A stretch of DNA of 64,000 nt from Halomonas sp. SpR8 (GCF_031010195.1 NZ_JAUAMC010000005.1:186001-250000), one strand, 5' to 3'. Shown: positions 1 through 10,547, counted from the stretch's first letter. The notes: generated by a model not told the origin, from the letters alone. Made by a program: numbers and translations.

Positions 1-1170
1 CCACGCCACAATCAAGAACTGGGGCATCAAGGAAACCGCAGTGATATACAAGGCACCGAACAGGGTCAAACGTGTCATGACCTTGTCGATATAGCGAGCG
101 GTCTGCTCGCCGGGGCGAATGCCCGGCAGGAAAGCGCCTGACTTTTTAAGATTGTCAGCCACATCCTTGGGGTTGAAGACCAGCGCTGTGTAAAAGAAGC
201 AGAAGAATACCACTGCCGCCGCGAAAAGCAAGATGTAAAGCGGTTGACCTGGACCTAATGCCTGGGATGCACGCTGCAACCACTCCATACCTTCACCGGC
301 ACCTACCCACTGACCTATAGAGGCCGGGAAGAGCAGAATACTGGAGGCAAAAATCGCCGGAATTACGCCGGCCATGTTGACCTTCAAAGGCAGGTAGCTA
401 CTTTGCCCTGCATACATCTTATTGCCCACTTGCCGCCGGGGGTAGTTAACCTTGAGGCGACGTTGGCCGCGCTCAATGAAAACCACGAAGGCGACTGTCG
501 CAACACCTAACACTGACAGCGCTAACAGCGGCAGAACATTCCAGGCCCCTTCATTACGGGCAAGCTCAAAGGCTTGGCCCACGGCACTGGGCAGTCCAGC
601 GACAATACCGGCGAAGATCAGCAGCGAAATACCGTTGCCGATGCCCTTCTCGGTAATCTGCTCACCCAGCCACATCATAAACACCGCGCCCGATACAAAC
701 GTAATCACGGCGGTGAAATAGAAGCTGAGGTCTGCAGTGTACGCGATGCCTTGGCTGGCCAGGCCGACGGACATGCCGACAGCCTGGACAAACGCCAGTA
801 TCACCGTGCCGTAGCGGGTGTACTGACTAATCTTGCGGCGGCCAGCCTCACCCTCTTTCTTGAGCTGCTCAAGATGAGGGGAGACCGCAGTCATGAGCTG
901 CATGATAATCGACGCCGAAATGTAGGGCATTATACCCAGGGCGAGAACACTCATGCGCTCCAGAGCGCCACCCGAGAACATGTTAAACATGCCTAGGATG
1001 GTTCCCTGTTGCTCCCTAAACAAGGCAGCAAGCTGGTCAGGATTGATACCGGGTACGGGAATGTGGGCACCAATACGGTACACCACGATGGCGAGGAGCA
1101 CGAAGCGCAAACGCGCCCACAGTTCACTCAGACCGCTGCCCATCGCCGGCATGTTTCCTGACTTGGCCAT
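1..1170 (-). CDS. secY: Protein translocase subunit SecY (C-terminus off the window)
   Basis: SecY is the channel-forming subunit of the SecYEG translocon in the inner membrane. The frame stays open from the ATG at 1170 to the window edge, giving about 390 residues of an expected 440 or so. It begins [17 protein letters not shown], has a first hydrophobic segment near residues 20-40, then the plug-like stretch [15 protein letters not shown] and further long hydrophobic segments. The ATG directly follows the rplO stop codon (TAAATG), so it is the translationally coupled last visible gene of the spc operon. The missing part is the last one or two membrane helices and the cytosolic tail. Confidence 0.97.
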   Translation of the reverse strand, partial: MAKSGNMPAMGSGLSELWARLRFVLLAIVVYRIGAHIPVPGINPDQLAALFREQQGTILGMFNMFSGGALERMSVLALGIMPYISASIIMQLMTAVSPHLEQLKKEGEAGRRKISQYTRYGTVILAFVQAVGMSVGLASQGIAYTADLSFYFTAVITFVSGAVFMMWLGEQITEKGIGNGISLLIFAGIVAGLPSAVGQAFELARNEGAWNVLPLLALSVLGVATVAFVVFIERGQRRLKVNYPRRQVGNKMYAGQSSYLPLKVNMAGVIPAIFASSILLFPASIGQWVGAGEGMEWLQRASQALGPGQPLYILLFAAAVVFFCFFYTALVFNPKDVADNLKKSGAFLPGIRPGEQTARYIDKVMTRLTLFGALYITAVSLMPQFLIVAW

Positions 1171-1605
1171 TTAGTCCTCTACCTTGCCGCCAGCGGCTTC
1201 GATCGCTTCACGGGCACCTTTGGTGACCTTGATTCCGCGAACGGTAACCGCCGTTTTCAATTCGCCAGAAAGGATGATCTTCGCGTGTAGCGTAGAATCC
1301 TTTAGCACGTTGGCTTCTTTCAAAGACGCTAGGGTGACTTCGCCACCGGCAACTTTGGCCAGTTCAGCCAGGCGTACTTCCTCAGAGACCAGAGATTTTG
1401 CAGACGTAAAGCCGAACTTCGGCAAACGACGCTGCAAAGGCATCTGACCGCCTTCGAAACCAGGCTTAACACTGCCGCCACTACGTGCTTTCTGACCTTT
1501 GTGACCACGGCCACCGGTCTTACCAAGACCGGAACCGATGCCACGACCAACGCGCTTTGCAGCGTGTTTGGAGCCCGGAGCCGGGCTTAGGTTATTGAGC
1601 TTCAT
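1171..1605 (-). CDS. rplO: 50S ribosomal protein L15
   Basis: L15 is a late-assembling protein of the large ribosomal subunit. The 144-residue product matches the usual length and starts [20 protein letters not shown]. The Gly/Arg/Lys-rich N-terminal arm (residues about 18-45, including [19 protein letters not shown]) is the 23S rRNA-binding extension typical of the family. It follows rpmD by 3 bp and abuts secY, as in the standard spc operon. The start is the first ATG and leaves no overlap with rpmD. Confidence 0.99.
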   Translation of the reverse strand: MKLNNLSPAPGSKHAAKRVGRGIGSGLGKTGGRGHKGQKARSGGSVKPGFEGGQMPLQRRLPKFGFTSAKSLVSEEVRLAELAKVAGGEVTLASLKEANVLKDSTLHAKIILSGELKTAVTVRGIKVTKGAREAIEAAGGKVED

Positions 1606-1608
1606 GGA

Positions 1609-1791
1609 TTACTCTCCCTCAACGCGCACAAGGTAAGTTACCTTGTGGATCATGCCGCGTACGGCAGGGGTGTCTTCCAGTTCAACCGTATGACCGATGC
1701 GACGCAGACCCAAGCCTTTCATAGTAGCTTTGTGCTTGGGCAAGATGCCGATGGTGCTGCGGATCTGGGTAACCTTGATCGTTGCTGCCAT
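1609..1791 (-). CDS. rpmD: 50S ribosomal protein L30
   Basis: L30 is a small protein of the large subunit. The 60-residue product ([20 protein letters not shown]) has the length and the basic beta-alpha-beta pattern of the bacterial family, including the conserved [21 protein letters not shown] stretch. It lies between rpsE and rplO with spacers of 6 and 3 bp, the normal spc operon order. Confidence 0.99.
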   Translation of the reverse strand: MAATIKVTQIRSTIGILPKHKATMKGLGLRRIGHTVELEDTPAVRGMIHKVTYLVRVEGE

Positions 1792-1797
1792 GGTGCC

Positions 1798-2298
1798 TTA
1801 CCCCGTGATCGCTTCGACAGACAGGCCGCGCTTAGCGGCAATGTCTTCCGGTGCTTGCATGGAGGAGAGACCTTTAACAGTCGCTCGCACCACGTTAACC
1901 GGGTTGGTGGAACCGTAGCACTTGGCCAGTACGTCGTGGACACCGGCAAGCTCTAATACAGAGCGCATGGCGCCACCGGCGATGATGCCGGTACCTTCAG
2001 AAGCCGGCTGCATATATACCTTGGAAGCACCGTGACGGGCTTTGACCGGGTACTGCAGCGTATGGCCTGAAAGGTTGACCTTGACCATGTTGCGACGAGC
2101 TTGATCCATCGCTTTCTGGATTGCGACAGGCACTTCACGCGCCTTGCCACGTCCGAAACCGACACGACCTTTACCATCACCAACGACGGTCAGTGCGGTG
2201 AAGCCGAAAATACGACCACCCTTGACCACCTTGGCGACGCGGTTGACCTGCACTAACTTCTCTTGCAGATCACCGCTTTGCTGTTCGTTCTTCGCCAT
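1798..2298 (-). CDS. rpsE: 30S ribosomal protein S5
   Basis: S5 sits near the decoding site of the small subunit and helps keep translation accurate. The 166-residue product has the N-terminal dsRNA-binding-like domain (about residues 12-75, with [19 protein letters not shown]) and the C-terminal half with [18 protein letters not shown]. Length and order (rplR-rpsE-rpmD) are normal for gammaproteobacteria. It is preceded by rplR after 11 bp. Confidence 0.99.
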   Translation of the reverse strand: MAKNEQQSGDLQEKLVQVNRVAKVVKGGRIFGFTALTVVGDGKGRVGFGRGKAREVPVAIQKAMDQARRNMVKVNLSGHTLQYPVKARHGASKVYMQPASEGTGIIAGGAMRSVLELAGVHDVLAKCYGSTNPVNVVRATVKGLSSMQAPEDIAAKRGLSVEAITG

Positions 2299-2309
2299 CG
2301 TAAAACCCT

Positions 2310-2660
2310 TTAGAATTCCAGGCCGCCTTCACGTGCGGCGTCGGCCAGCGCCTTGACGCGGCCGTGATACTTAAAGCCAGCACGATCGAAGGCCACCTGG
2401 GTGATGCCTGCTTCTTTAGCGCGTTCGGCAATCAGAGCACCTACTTTAGAGGCGGCATCTGAGTTGCCGGTCGCACCCTCGCGCAGTGCTTTGTCCAGCG
2501 TAGAAGCACTGGCTAGCACTTTGCCACCATCCGGCGAGATAATCTGCGCATAGATGTGACGCGGAGTACGGTTGACGCACAGGCGATACACGCCCAGCTC
2601 GCGGATCTTGGCGCGAGCGCGGCGGGCACGACGGAGACGAGATTCTTTCTTCGCGTTCAT
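2310..2660 (-). CDS. rplR: 50S ribosomal protein L18
   Basis: L18 binds 5S rRNA and anchors it in the central protuberance. The 116-residue product has the basic N-terminus ([20 protein letters not shown]) and the C-terminal [20 protein letters not shown] expected of the family. It sits between rplF (9 bp upstream) and rpsE in the spc operon. Confidence 0.99.
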   Translation of the reverse strand: MNAKKESRLRRARRARAKIRELGVYRLCVNRTPRHIYAQIISPDGGKVLASASTLDKALREGATGNSDAASKVGALIAERAKEAGITQVAFDRAGFKYHGRVKALADAAREGGLEF

Positions 2661-2669
2661 AACCCTGCC

Positions 2670-3200
2670 TTACTTCTTCTTGGCTTCTTTGCGACGCACC
2701 TGCTCGTCGGCGTACCGGACACCCTTGCCTTTATACGGCTCGGGCGGACGGAAAGCGCGGATTTCCGCGGCGCACTGACCGAGCTGCTGCTTGTCCGCGC
2801 TTTTCAGCACGATCACGGTGTTTTTCGGCGTTTCCGCTGAGACACCCTTAGGCAGTTCGTAGTCGACCGGGTGCGAGAAGCCCAGTGAAAGATTGAGCGT
2901 CTGGCCCTTAGCTTGGGCACGATAACCGACGCCAACAATTTCGAGAGTTCGTGTAAAACCCTCGGATACGCCCGTTACCAGGTTCTGAACGAGGGCGCGG
3001 GTAGTACCGGCCATTGCCCAGCTCTTGGCAGATTCGCTCGGGGCGAAGGTCAGCTGGCCATCTTCTTGACCGACCACTACATCAGAGTGGATGGTCATAG
3101 ATAGCGTGCCCTGGCCGCCTTTGGCGGTCAGCTGGTCAGCATTGATTTTGATTTCAACGCCGGCAGGCACTTTAACCGGATATTTCGCAATGCGGGACAT
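2670..3200 (-). CDS. rplF: 50S ribosomal protein L6
   Basis: L6 lies near the GTPase-associated centre of the large subunit. The 176-residue product has two related alpha/beta domains and the signature [15 protein letters not shown] near the C-terminus, followed by a Lys-rich tail. Length matches the E. coli protein closely. It follows rpsH by 9 bp. Confidence 0.99.
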   Translation of the reverse strand: MSRIAKYPVKVPAGVEIKINADQLTAKGGQGTLSMTIHSDVVVGQEDGQLTFAPSESAKSWAMAGTTRALVQNLVTGVSEGFTRTLEIVGVGYRAQAKGQTLNLSLGFSHPVDYELPKGVSAETPKNTVIVLKSADKQQLGQCAAEIRAFRPPEPYKGKGVRYADEQVRRKEAKKK

Positions 3201-3209
3201 TCCAGCCTC

Positions 3210-3602
3210 CTAGAATACGGTGCAGATGACTTCGCCACCGACACCCGCTTGGCGCGCGGCACGATCGGTCATGACACCATTGGATGTGGTGACAATCGCG
3301 ATACCCAGACCATCGGCGACCTTAGGCAGGTTGTCCTTGCCCATGTAACGGCGCAGGGACGGCTTGGAAACCCGCTGAATGTGCTCAATGACCGGCTTAC
3401 CCTCAAAGTACTTGAGAGTCACGGTTAGCTCAGGCTTAGCGCCTTCCGCTACCGTAAAGTCGGCAATGTAGCCTTCTTCCTTTAGCACTCGGGCCACTTG
3501 CACTTTCAGCTTGGAGGACGGCATGGTTGCCGTCTCCTTGGTGGCCATCTGCGCATTGCGGATACGAGTAAACATATCCGCCAGAGTGTCTTGCATGCTC
3601 AT
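3210..3602 (-). CDS. rpsH: 30S ribosomal protein S8
   Basis: S8 binds the central domain of 16S rRNA; in E. coli it also represses the spc operon by binding mRNA near rplE. The 130-residue product ends with the conserved [19 protein letters not shown] signature. I could not confirm a copy of the S8-binding mRNA element near rplX/rplE, where the spacer is only 18 bp. The gene lies between rpsN and rplF. Confidence 0.99.
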   Translation of the reverse strand: MSMQDTLADMFTRIRNAQMATKETATMPSSKLKVQVARVLKEEGYIADFTVAEGAKPELTVTLKYFEGKPVIEHIQRVSKPSLRRYMGKDNLPKVADGLGIAIVTTSNGVMTDRAARQAGVGGEVICTVF

Positions 3603-3634
3603 TTAATGTGCGCTCCTGATGATACTACGTGGCG

Positions 3635-3940
3635 TTACCAACTGGACTTTTTCAGTCCAGGAACGTCGCCACGCATGGCGGCTTCACGCAGCTTGTTACG
3701 GCCGAGGCCGAACTTGTTGTAAAAACCGTGCGGACGACCGGTGATACGGCAGCGATTACGCTGACGTACCGGGCTTGAGTCGCGCGGCAGTTGCTGCAGC
3801 TTCAGCGTCGCCTCGAAGCGATCTTCCTCAGAAGTGTTCACATCCGAGATGATTTTCTTGAGTTCAGCGCGCTTGGCAGCATACTTCGCCACCAGCTGCG
3901 TACGCTTAAGCTCACGCTCTACCATACTTTTCTTAGCCAT
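3635..3940 (-). CDS. rpsN: 30S ribosomal protein S14 (long, zinc-free form)
   Basis: S14 is a small-subunit protein of the 30S head. The 101-residue length and the lack of paired CxxC motifs mark the long, zinc-independent form; the family signature [20 protein letters not shown] is near residues 60-80. It follows rplE by 10 bp and precedes rpsH by 32 bp. Confidence 0.99.
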   Translation of the reverse strand: MAKKSMVERELKRTQLVAKYAAKRAELKKIISDVNTSEEDRFEATLKLQQLPRDSSPVRQRNRCRITGRPHGFYNKFGLGRNKLREAAMRGDVPGLKKSSW

Positions 3941-3950
3941 GATCCAACCC

Positions 3951-4490
3951 TTATTTCTTGAAGGGGAAGTTCAGCGCAGTTAATAGCGCGCGACCTTCCT
4001 CGTCGGTTTTGGCGGTAGTAGTGATAGTGACGTCCAACCCCCGGATACGATCGATTTTATCATACTCGATCTCCGGGAAGATGATCTGCTCACGCACACC
4101 CATGGAGTAATTGCCGCGACCGTCAAAAGACTTCGGGTTAAGACCACGGAAGTCACGCACGCGGGGAATCGCGATGTAAACCAAACGGTCCAAGAAGTCC
4201 CACATACGCTCAGCGCGCAGTGTAACCTTGATGCCGATTGGCCAACCTTCGCGCACCTTGAAGCCCGCGATGGACTTACGTGCCTTGGTCACCAACGGCT
4301 TTTGACCAGAGAGCTTCTCTAGATCACCGATGGCATTGTCAATCAACTTTTTATCGTTGACTGCTTCGCCGATACCCATATTCAGAGTCACTTTCGTGAT
4401 CCGGGGTACCTGCATAACGTTGGCATAGCTGAACTCTTCTTTGAGTTGAGCTGCTACCTCGTTTTGATAACGTTCTTTCAAGTTCGCCAT
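3951..4490 (-). CDS. rplE: 50S ribosomal protein L5
   Basis: L5 binds 5S rRNA and contacts the P-site tRNA from the central protuberance. The 179-residue product starts [20 protein letters not shown] and contains the conserved [13 protein letters not shown] and [16 protein letters not shown] stretches. Length equals the E. coli protein. It is the third gene of the rplN-rplX-rplE-rpsN series. Confidence 0.99.
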   Translation of the reverse strand: MANLKERYQNEVAAQLKEEFSYANVMQVPRITKVTLNMGIGEAVNDKKLIDNAIGDLEKLSGQKPLVTKARKSIAGFKVREGWPIGIKVTLRAERMWDFLDRLVYIAIPRVRDFRGLNPKSFDGRGNYSMGVREQIIFPEIEYDKIDRIRGLDVTITTTAKTDEEGRALLTALNFPFKK

Positions 4491-4508
4491 TTTGCTACCC
4501 GACTCGCG

Positions 4509-4823
4509 TTAGGCGTCGATCTGCGTCTGCGTCGACTTGTAGATACGTACCTTGGTACCGTCTTCCTTCACTTGGAAGCCGACGCGATCCGCCTTACCGG
4601 TCTCCGAATTGAAGATGGCTACGTTGGACGCGTGAATCGGAGCCTCGCGCTCGACGATACCGCCCTGATTACCCGCCATGGGATTTGGCTTGGTGTGACG
4701 TTTAATCATGTTCACACCGGACACCAAGAAACGGTTCTCTAATACCCGCTTAACGGTGCCACGCTTGCCTTTATCCTTCCCGGCGATGACGATGACTTCA
4801 TCGTCACGTTTGATCTTTTGCAT
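4509..4823 (-). CDS. rplX: 50S ribosomal protein L24
   Basis: L24 is an early assembly initiator of the large subunit. The 104-residue product has the N-terminal KOW motif ([19 protein letters not shown], residues about 3-22). It lies 14 bp after rplN and 18 bp before rplE. Confidence 0.99.
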   Translation of the reverse strand: MQKIKRDDEVIVIAGKDKGKRGTVKRVLENRFLVSGVNMIKRHTKPNPMAGNQGGIVEREAPIHASNVAIFNSETGKADRVGFQVKEDGTKVRIYKSTQTQIDA

Positions 4824-4837
4824 ATCCGCCTCGCTCC

Positions 4838-5209
4838 TTACAGCACTTCAGGCGCTAAGGAAATGATCTTCATGAACTTTTCATTACGAAGTTCACGAGT
4901 CACCGGCCCAAAAATACGGGTACCGATGGGCTGTTCGTTGGTGTTATTCAACAAAACTGCCGCATTTCCATCGAAACGGATGAGCGAACCGTCGGGACGA
5001 CGGACGCCACTACGGGTCCGGACCACGACCGCTTTTAGCACCTGGCCTTTTTTGACCTTGCCACGCGGAATCGCTTCCTTAACCGTGACCTTGATGATAT
5101 CACCAACGCGAGCGTAGCGACGGTGTGAACCGCCTAACACCTTGATGCATTGCACCCGGCGCGCTCCGCTGTTGTCGGCGACATCCAGCATTGTCTGAGT
5201 CTGAATCAT
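4838..5209 (-). CDS. rplN: 50S ribosomal protein L14
   Basis: L14 is part of the inter-subunit bridge B8 region. The 123-residue product starts [20 protein letters not shown] and has the family signature around [19 protein letters not shown]. In E. coli rplN opens the spc operon. Here the 49-bp gap to rpsQ holds no convincing promoter, so co-transcription with the S10 genes is likely. Confidence 0.99.
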   Translation of the reverse strand: MIQTQTMLDVADNSGARRVQCIKVLGGSHRRYARVGDIIKVTVKEAIPRGKVKKGQVLKAVVVRTRSGVRRPDGSLIRFDGNAAVLLNNTNEQPIGTRIFGPVTRELRNEKFMKIISLAPEVL

Positions 5210-5258
5210 CGGTTTTCTCCAAACCTAATCTGACTACACTGATTGACAAGTCCAGGGA

Positions 5259-5519
5259 TTAACCCTTGACGTGTTCAACCACCTCGACGAGCGTCCAGGC
5301 TTTCTTCTTGGAAAGCGGACGGCACTCCTGAATGGAAACCGTATCGCCTGCCTTAGCCTGGTTCGCCTCGTCATGGGCGTGCAGCTTGGTGGAGCGCTTA
5401 ACGTATTTTCCGTAGATCGGGTGACGCTCGCGCCGCTCGATCATCACGACGATGGACTTGTCCATCTTATCGCTCACTACTTTACCAGTGAGCGTACGCG
5501 TTGTTTTTTCTTCGGCCAT
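5259..5519 (-). CDS. rpsQ: 30S ribosomal protein S17
   Basis: S17 is a primary 16S rRNA-binding protein with an OB fold. The open frame extends upstream to 5564, but the family N-terminus [20 protein letters not shown] fixes the start at 5519, giving 86 residues. The start is 1 bp after the rpmC stop, which again argues against the longer frame. The signature [19 protein letters not shown] is in mid-protein. Confidence 0.98.
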   Translation of the reverse strand: MAEEKTTRTLTGKVVSDKMDKSIVVMIERRERHPIYGKYVKRSTKLHAHDEANQAKAGDTVSIQECRPLSKKKAWTLVEVVEHVKG

Positions 5520-5520
5520 C

Positions 5521-5712
5521 TCAATCACCTGCCTTCTCGTTGAGCAAAGTCTTAACGCGGGCAATATCCCGGCGGACCTGCTTGAGCAGATGAGTCTGGC
5601 TCAGTTGGCCAGTGGCCTTCTGCATGCGCAGGTTAAACTGCTCGCGGAGGAGTTCGAGGAGTTGCTCCTGGAGCTCTCCTGCGGACTTTTCACGAATTTC
5701 CTGGGCTTTCAT
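5521..5712 (-). CDS. rpmC: 50S ribosomal protein L29
   Basis: L29 is a helical hairpin protein at the peptide exit tunnel rim. The 63-residue product ([18 protein letters not shown]) has the length of the E. coli protein. A GTG codon one triplet earlier is in frame, but the ATG at 5712 overlaps the rplP stop by one base (TGATG), the usual coupled arrangement. Confidence 0.98.
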   Translation of the reverse strand: MKAQEIREKSAGELQEQLLELLREQFNLRMQKATGQLSQTHLLKQVRRDIARVKTLLNEKAGD

Positions 5713-6125
5713 CACATCACCGTCCGTTTCGCAAAGGTGGTGGATAAGGGCATTTTCTGTGCGGCAAGCTCAAACGCTTCACGTGCGAGCTCTTCCGACA
5801 CGCCTTCGATTTCATACAGGACCCGACCCGGTTGGATCTGGGCAACCCAGTACTCAACAGAACCTTTACCTTTACCCATACGAACTTCGAGCGGCTTTTT
5901 AGAGATCGGCTTATCAGGGAAAACGCGGATCCAAATCTTACCGCCACGCTTAACGTGACGCGTGATCGCACGACGGCCTGCTTCGATCTGGCGCGCAGTA
6001 ATGCGTCCGCGACCGGTAGCTTTTAGGCCATATTCCCCGAAGCTGATCTTGCTTCCGCGATGCGCCAGGCCACGGTTGCGGCCCTTCATCATCTTGCGGA
6101 ATTTCATACGCTTGGGCTGTAACAT
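5712..6125 (-). CDS. rplP: 50S ribosomal protein L16
   Basis: L16 contacts the A-site tRNA elbow and is needed for a functional peptidyl-transferase centre. The 137-residue product starts [19 protein letters not shown] and carries the conserved [20 protein letters not shown] stretch. It overlaps rpmC by one base and follows rpsC by 15 bp. Confidence 0.99.
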   Translation of the reverse strand: MLQPKRMKFRKMMKGRNRGLAHRGSKISFGEYGLKATGRGRITARQIEAGRRAITRHVKRGGKIWIRVFPDKPISKKPLEVRMGKGKGSVEYWVAQIQPGRVLYEIEGVSEELAREAFELAAQKMPLSTTFAKRTVM

Positions 6126-6140
6126 CGACTCGCTCTCCCC

Positions 6141-6845
6141 TTACCTGGAACCTTTCTTCTTGGGCGCGTTGCCGGCAGGCTGCTGTTGCTTAGCCTTGGC
6201 ACGTACTTCCTCGATACCGCCGAGGATTTCACCCTTGAAGATCCACACTTTGACGCCGATAACGCCGTAGGTGGTGTGAGCTTCGTAAGTGGCGTAGTCG
6301 ATATCCGCACGCAACGTGTGCAGCGGAACGCGACCCTCGCGGTACCATTCGGTACGTGCGATTTCAGCGCCACCCAGACGACCTGACAGCTGAATCTTGA
6401 TGCCACCAGCGCCAAGACGCATTGCGTTCTGTACCGCGCGCTTCATGGCACGACGGAACATCACGCGACGCTCAAGCTGACCCGCTACGTTGGCAGCGAC
6501 TAGCTTGGCATCCAGCTCCGGCTTGCGAACTTCTTCGATGTTCACATGCACGGGAACACCCATCATCTCGGTAAGATCGCGACGCAAACGGTCGACATCT
6601 TCACCTTTTTTACCAATCACGATACCCGGACGGGCAGTGTGAATAGTGATGCGGGCGTTGTTCGCCGGACGCTCGATGTGGATGCGGCTAACGGAGGCGC
6701 TTTTAAGACGCTCTTCCAGGAAGCTACGCACTTCGAGATCATTATTGAGCTTATCGGCGTAAGCGCCGCGCTCAGCATACCAGACAGAAGCATGGTCTTT
6801 GACGATGCCCAGTCGAATGCCTGTTGGATTGACTTTCTGACCCAT
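6141..6845 (-). CDS. rpsC: 30S ribosomal protein S3
   Basis: S3 lines the mRNA entry tunnel and has helicase-like activity together with S4 and S5. The 234-residue product starts [18 protein letters not shown], has a KH domain with the GKKG loop (in [16 protein letters not shown], about residues 70-90), and the C-terminal signature [20 protein letters not shown]. The C-terminus is a Lys/Gln-rich tail. Normal S10 operon position between rplV and rplP. Confidence 0.99.
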   Translation of the reverse strand: MGQKVNPTGIRLGIVKDHASVWYAERGAYADKLNNDLEVRSFLEERLKSASVSRIHIERPANNARITIHTARPGIVIGKKGEDVDRLRRDLTEMMGVPVHVNIEEVRKPELDAKLVAANVAGQLERRVMFRRAMKRAVQNAMRLGAGGIKIQLSGRLGGAEIARTEWYREGRVPLHTLRADIDYATYEAHTTYGVIGVKVWIFKGEILGGIEEVRAKAKQQQPAGNAPKKKGSR

Positions 6846-6855
6846 CGGTCGACTC

Positions 6856-7188
6856 CTACTTCTCGGCTACCTTGACGGTGATGTGGCACGTGCGCTTCAA
6901 GATACGATCCGCACGCCCCTTGGCACGCGGCTTGATACGCTTGAGCGTCATGCCCTCATCGACGCAGATGGTCGAGACACGCAGCTCGTCAATATCCATG
7001 CCGTTATTTTCTTCCGCATTTGCTATAGCGGATTGCAGCACCTTCTTAACCAGCTTGGCAGCCTTCTTCGGTGAGAAGGTCAGCAGGTCGAGTGCCTCGG
7101 CGACAGGTTTACCGCGCACCTGGTCAGCCACCAAACGGGCCTTCTGGGCGGATAAACGAGCGCCAAGCAGCTTAGCTGTGACTTCCAT
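6856..7188 (-). CDS. rplV: 50S ribosomal protein L22
   Basis: L22 lines the polypeptide exit tunnel with a long beta-hairpin. The 110-residue product matches the usual length. The hairpin region [20 protein letters not shown] (about residues 70-90), where macrolide-resistance changes occur in other bacteria, looks ordinary. It lies between rpsS and rpsC. Confidence 0.99.
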   Translation of the reverse strand: MEVTAKLLGARLSAQKARLVADQVRGKPVAEALDLLTFSPKKAAKLVKKVLQSAIANAEENNGMDIDELRVSTICVDEGMTLKRIKPRAKGRADRILKRTCHITVKVAEK

Positions 7189-7206
7189 CTCTCAATCCTC
7201 TCTGGC

Positions 7207-7482
7207 TTACCGTTTGGCTTTCTTATCCGCCACATGCCCACGATAAGTGCGGGTAGCAGCGAATTCGCCCAATTTGTGGCCAACCATTTCCTCGGATACG
7301 TGCACCGGGACGTGCTGGCGACCGTTATGGACCGCGATAGTGAGACCTACCATGTTTGGCAGGATCATCGAACGACGCGACCAAGTCTTGATTGGTTTGC
7401 GATCGTTCTTCTCTACTGCAGCCTCTACCTTCTTCAAAAGATGAAGGTCAATGAAGGGACCTTTCTTTAGTGAACGTGGCAC
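7207..7482 (-). CDS. rpsS: 30S ribosomal protein S19
   Basis: S19 forms part of the 30S head with S13. The 91-residue product ([20 protein letters not shown]) has the conserved [20 protein letters not shown] segment. It follows rplB by 33 bp and precedes rplV by 18 bp. Confidence 0.99.
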   Translation of the reverse strand: MPRSLKKGPFIDLHLLKKVEAAVEKNDRKPIKTWSRRSMILPNMVGLTIAVHNGRQHVPVHVSEEMVGHKLGEFAATRTYRGHVADKKAKR

Positions 7483-7515
7483 AGCCGTTACCTCTTAATG
7501 TCTTGGCAAATTAGA

Positions 7516-8346
7516 TCAACGCGTCTTGTTACGACGGCGAATGATCAGCTTGTCGGTGCGCTTGTTCTTACGCGTCTTGTAGCCCTTAGTCGGCACACCC
7601 CATGGGGTGACCGGGTTACGACCACCGCTGGTGCGGCCTTCGCCACCACCGTGCGGGTGATCCACCGGGTTCATCGCGACACCGCGAACAGTCGGACGCA
7701 CACCTCTCCAGCGCTTCGCACCGGCCTTGCCAAGTTGACGCAGGCTGTGCTCAGAGTTGCTCACTTCACCCAAGGTCGCGCGGCACTCGGCCAACACTTT
7801 ACGCATTTCGCCGGAGCGAAGACGCAGGGTGGCGTAGTTACCTTCACGCGCAACCAACTGGGCGCTTGTACCAGCACTGCGAGCAATCTGCGCACCTTTA
7901 CCCGGCTTAAGTTCGATGCAGTGCACCGTAGAACCCAACGGGACGTTACGCAGCGGCAAGGCATTGCCTTTCTTGATTGACGCGTTAACACCCGATTCCA
8001 GCACGTCACCCGCGCTGACACCTTTCGGTGCAATGATGTAACGACGCTCACCATCGGCATACTTCAGCAGTGCAATGTGCGCACTGCGATTGGGATCGTG
8101 CTCAAGACGCTCAACGGTGGCAGGAATGCCATCTTTAGTGCGCTTGAAGTCGATCAACCGATAGTGGTGACGATGACCACCGCCTACGTGGCGGGTGGTG
8201 ATACGACCGTAGTTGTTACGGCCGCCGGACTTGGACTGTTTTTCTAACAGCGGTGCATACGCACGGCCTTTAAACAGTTCCTCGCCAACGATCTTGACGA
8301 CGTGGCGACGACCGGCGGAAGTGGGTTTGGTCTTGACGATTGCCAT
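7516..8346 (-). CDS. rplB: 50S ribosomal protein L2
   Basis: L2 is the large-subunit protein closest to the peptidyl-transferase centre and is needed for subunit association. The 276-residue product has the strongly conserved [18 protein letters not shown] motif (about residues 226-243), including the functionally important histidine. Length and position after rplW are standard for the S10 operon. Confidence 0.99.
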   Translation of the reverse strand: MAIVKTKPTSAGRRHVVKIVGEELFKGRAYAPLLEKQSKSGGRNNYGRITTRHVGGGHRHHYRLIDFKRTKDGIPATVERLEHDPNRSAHIALLKYADGERRYIIAPKGVSAGDVLESGVNASIKKGNALPLRNVPLGSTVHCIELKPGKGAQIARSAGTSAQLVAREGNYATLRLRSGEMRKVLAECRATLGEVSNSEHSLRQLGKAGAKRWRGVRPTVRGVAMNPVDHPHGGGEGRTSGGRNPVTPWGVPTKGYKTRKNKRTDKLIIRRRNKTR

Positions 8347-8363
8347 TATCCGTACTCCTGCCC

Positions 8364-8660
8364 TTATTCGGCGCCTGTGAAGTCTTCGAGCGTTTCACCC
8401 GCAGCCAGAGTTACATATGCTTTGCGGTAACCCTTACGTAGGCCAATGCCGTTTGCAGTACGCTTGGTTTTACCCTTCATGTTCAGTACCTGAACACTGC
8501 CGACCTTTTTGCCGAAAAGTGCTTCAACGGCCTTCTTGATCTCGGGCTTGGTAGCATCAGATGCCACCTTGAAAACGTACTGGTTGCGCTCGGCTGCCAT
8601 CGCGGCTTTTTCGGTCACGTGCGGTCCAAGCAGAACCTTGAATACGCGTTCCTGGTTCAT
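8364..8660 (-). CDS. rplW: 50S ribosomal protein L23
   Basis: L23 sits at the exit of the peptide tunnel and is the docking site for trigger factor and SRP. The 98-residue product starts [20 protein letters not shown] and has the [20 protein letters not shown] segment. Its start overlaps the 3' end of rplD by 4 bp (ATGA), showing translational coupling. Confidence 0.99.
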   Translation of the reverse strand: MNQERVFKVLLGPHVTEKAAMAAERNQYVFKVASDATKPEIKKAVEALFGKKVGSVQVLNMKGKTKRTANGIGLRKGYRKAYVTLAAGETLEDFTGAE

Positions 8661-9262
8661 GCCAGCTTCTCCTCGAATTTACGCAGGGCGGAGACGGTAA
8701 TCAGGACCTTATCAAAGGCTACCAGGCTTACCGGGTCAGCTGCCGCGACATCCACCACGTCAACGTGGGGAAGGTTGCGTGCGGCCAAATAGAGCTTCTC
8801 GTCAATCTCTTCAGTGACGATCAACACTTTTTCAAGGTTGAGCTCTTTCAGCTTGGCAGCTACCTGCTTGGTCTTGGGCGCATCGACGCTGAACTCTTCA
8901 ATCGCGACTAGGCGCTCTTGACGTACTAGTTCAGACAGGATGGAGCGCATCGCTGCGCGGTACATCTTGCGGTTAACCTTCTGGGTGTAGTCTTGCGGAC
9001 GTGCCGCGAAGGTTACGCCGCCGCTACGCCATAGCGGAGAGCGGATAGTACCGGCACGTGCACGACCGGTGCCCTTCTGACGCCAAGGCTTTTTACCACC
9101 ACCACGAACGTCGGAACGACTCTTTTGTGCGCGAGTTCCCTGACGGCCAGCTGCCAAATAAGCAGTAACCACTTGGTGAACGAGCGCTTCGTTGAATTCT
9201 TTGCCAAAAGTGGCGTCGGCTACTTCAACGGTACCCGCGCCTGCAGCAAGATTCAGATTCAT
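8657..9262 (-). CDS. rplD: 50S ribosomal protein L4
   Basis: L4 is a tunnel protein and, in E. coli, the repressor of the S10 operon acting on the leader RNA. The 201-residue product has the extended loop [20 protein letters not shown] (about residues 45-65). The leader before rpsJ here is much shorter than the E. coli L4-binding leader, so the same regulation may not apply. It overlaps rplW by 4 bp. Confidence 0.99.
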   Translation of the reverse strand: MNLNLAAGAGTVEVADATFGKEFNEALVHQVVTAYLAAGRQGTRAQKSRSDVRGGGKKPWRQKGTGRARAGTIRSPLWRSGGVTFAARPQDYTQKVNRKMYRAAMRSILSELVRQERLVAIEEFSVDAPKTKQVAAKLKELNLEKVLIVTEEIDEKLYLAARNLPHVDVVDVAAADPVSLVAFDKVLITVSALRKFEEKLA

Positions 9263-9277
9263 TGGTAATTATCCCCT

Positions 9278-9916
9278 TCAGCCTGCTTTCACGGCGCTGC
9301 GAACGATAACGTCACTACCAGGAGCACCCGGTACGGCGCCTTTAATCAGCAGCAGGTTACGCTCGGCGTCGACACGGACGATCTCAAGGCTCTGCACGGT
9401 GCAACGGGCATTACCCATTTGACCGGCCATCTTTTTGCCTTTGAAAACGCGACCCGGAGTCTGACACATGCCGATAGAGCCCGGCGCGCGATGCGACAGA
9501 GAGTTACCGTGAGTCATGTCTTGGGTACGGAAGTTCCAGCGCTTAACAGCACCCTGGAAGCCTTTACCCTTAGAGGTGCCAGTCACGTCAACCATTTGAC
9601 CAGCTTCGAAGAGGGATACGGTGAGTTCGCCGCCCACTTCAGGAATCTCTTCGCCTTCAGCAAGACGAAACTCCATCAGCGCACGACCAGCCTCAACACC
9701 CGCTTTGGCAAACTGTCCAGCTTGCGCTTTGGTGAGGTGCTTGGCTTTACGAGAACCAGATGTGACCTGAATCGCCGCGTAACCGTCAGATTCAACGGAT
9801 TTAACGCGAGTAACACGATTAGGATCAACTTCAATAACGGTTACGGGCACAGACGCGCCGTCTTCGGTAAAGACACGGGTCATCCCGGCCTTTTTACCGA
9901 CTAAACCGATAGTCAT
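9278..9916 (-). CDS. rplC: 50S ribosomal protein L3
   Basis: L3 is an early assembly protein that reaches the peptidyl-transferase centre. The 212-residue product starts [20 protein letters not shown]. The stretch [20 protein letters not shown] includes the glutamine that is methylated in E. coli L3. A 160-bp spacer separates it from rpsJ, unusually long for this operon, and carries a large dyad. Confidence 0.99.
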   Translation of the reverse strand: MTIGLVGKKAGMTRVFTEDGASVPVTVIEVDPNRVTRVKSVESDGYAAIQVTSGSRKAKHLTKAQAGQFAKAGVEAGRALMEFRLAEGEEIPEVGGELTVSLFEAGQMVDVTGTSKGKGFQGAVKRWNFRTQDMTHGNSLSHRAPGSIGMCQTPGRVFKGKKMAGQMGNARCTVQSLEIVRVDAERNLLLIKGAVPGAPGSDVIVRSAVKAG

Positions 9917-10009
9917 ACTCAGTCTCCTATAGTGTACGGGGCTATCACCCGCTATGGCTGCCCTTTCCAGAGCATTCCACTAGCACATTGTGTAGCGCCT
10001 CACGGCGCG

Positions 10010-10061
10010 GCGGCTGCTGCTCATGCAATCTTGTTAAAACAAGCGATGAGCGCTGGGCCGC
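10010..10061 (-). other. Long nested RNA dyad between rpsJ and rplC
   Basis: Three nested complementary pairs can be read inside the rpsJ-rplC spacer: GCGGC/GCCGC (10057-10061 with 10010-10014), GCTCAT/ATGAGC (10046-10051 with 10019-10024) and CTTGTT/AACAAG (10030-10035 with 10038-10043). No T-tract follows on the minus strand, so it is not an intrinsic terminator. It would form a 52-nt stem with internal loops in the S10 operon mRNA, 15 bp after the rpsJ stop. Function unknown. Confidence 0.6.
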
Positions 10062-10076
10062 AAGTGACTAGTGTAA

Positions 10077-10388
10077 TTAGTTGAGCTTGATTTGCACGTC
10101 AACGCCTGCGGCGAGATCGAGTTTCATCAATGCATCAACAGTTTTCTCGGTTGGCTCAACGATGTCGAGCACACGCTTATGAGTACGAATCTCATACTGG
10201 TCACGCGCATCTTTATTAACGTGCGGTGAGATCAGAATGGTATAGCGCTCGCGGTTGGTCGGCAGCGGAATCGGCCCACGAACCTGAGCACCAGTACGCT
10301 TAGCGGTTTCAACAATTTCCGCTGTGGACTGATCGATCAGGCGATGGTCGAACGCTTTCAACCGAATGCGAATCTTTTGGTTCTGCAT
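10077..10388 (-). CDS. rpsJ: 30S ribosomal protein S10 / transcription antitermination factor NusE
   Basis: S10 is a 30S head protein that also serves as NusE, linking NusG-bound RNA polymerase to the ribosome. The 103-residue product ([19 protein letters not shown]) has the conserved [20 protein letters not shown] segment. It is the first gene of the S10 operon; a consensus promoter lies 65-95 bp upstream, behind the tuf terminator. Confidence 0.99.
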   Translation of the reverse strand: MQNQKIRIRLKAFDHRLIDQSTAEIVETAKRTGAQVRGPIPLPTNRERYTILISPHVNKDARDQYEIRTHKRVLDIVEPTEKTVDALMKLDLAAGVDVQIKLN

Positions 10389-10452
10389 TTGCCCTAAACT
10401 CCAATGGATGTCGACGGCGCGAGCCGTCTACCCACGCATTCAAAGGATGCGC

Positions 10453-10481
10453 ATTATAGGCACGCCACAAGCCCATGTCAA
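10453..10481 (-). promoter_or_regulatory. Sigma-70 promoter of the S10 operon
   Basis: On the minus strand TTGACA (10481-10476) and TATAAT (10458-10453) are separated by exactly 17 bp, a perfect consensus sigma-70 promoter. Transcription should begin near 10446. The resulting leader is only about 58 nt with one small hairpin (GACGGC/GCCGTC at 10413-10428), far shorter than the L4-responsive leader of E. coli. Confidence 0.9.
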
Positions 10482-10502
10482 ACATTTGCTGATGGTGCGC
10501 AG

Positions 10503-10528
10503 AAAAGGGGGCTCATCAGAGCCCCCTT
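10503..10528 (-). terminator. Intrinsic terminator after tuf
   Basis: A 10-bp stem AAGGGGGCTC/GAGCCCCCTT with a 4-nt loop is followed by TTTTCT on the minus strand, 20 bp after the tuf stop codon. It separates the str operon (rpsL-rpsG-fusA-tuf) from the S10 operon and lies just upstream of the rpsJ promoter. Confidence 0.85.
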
Positions 10529-10547
10529 CATCACTCGAGCATCTTGC

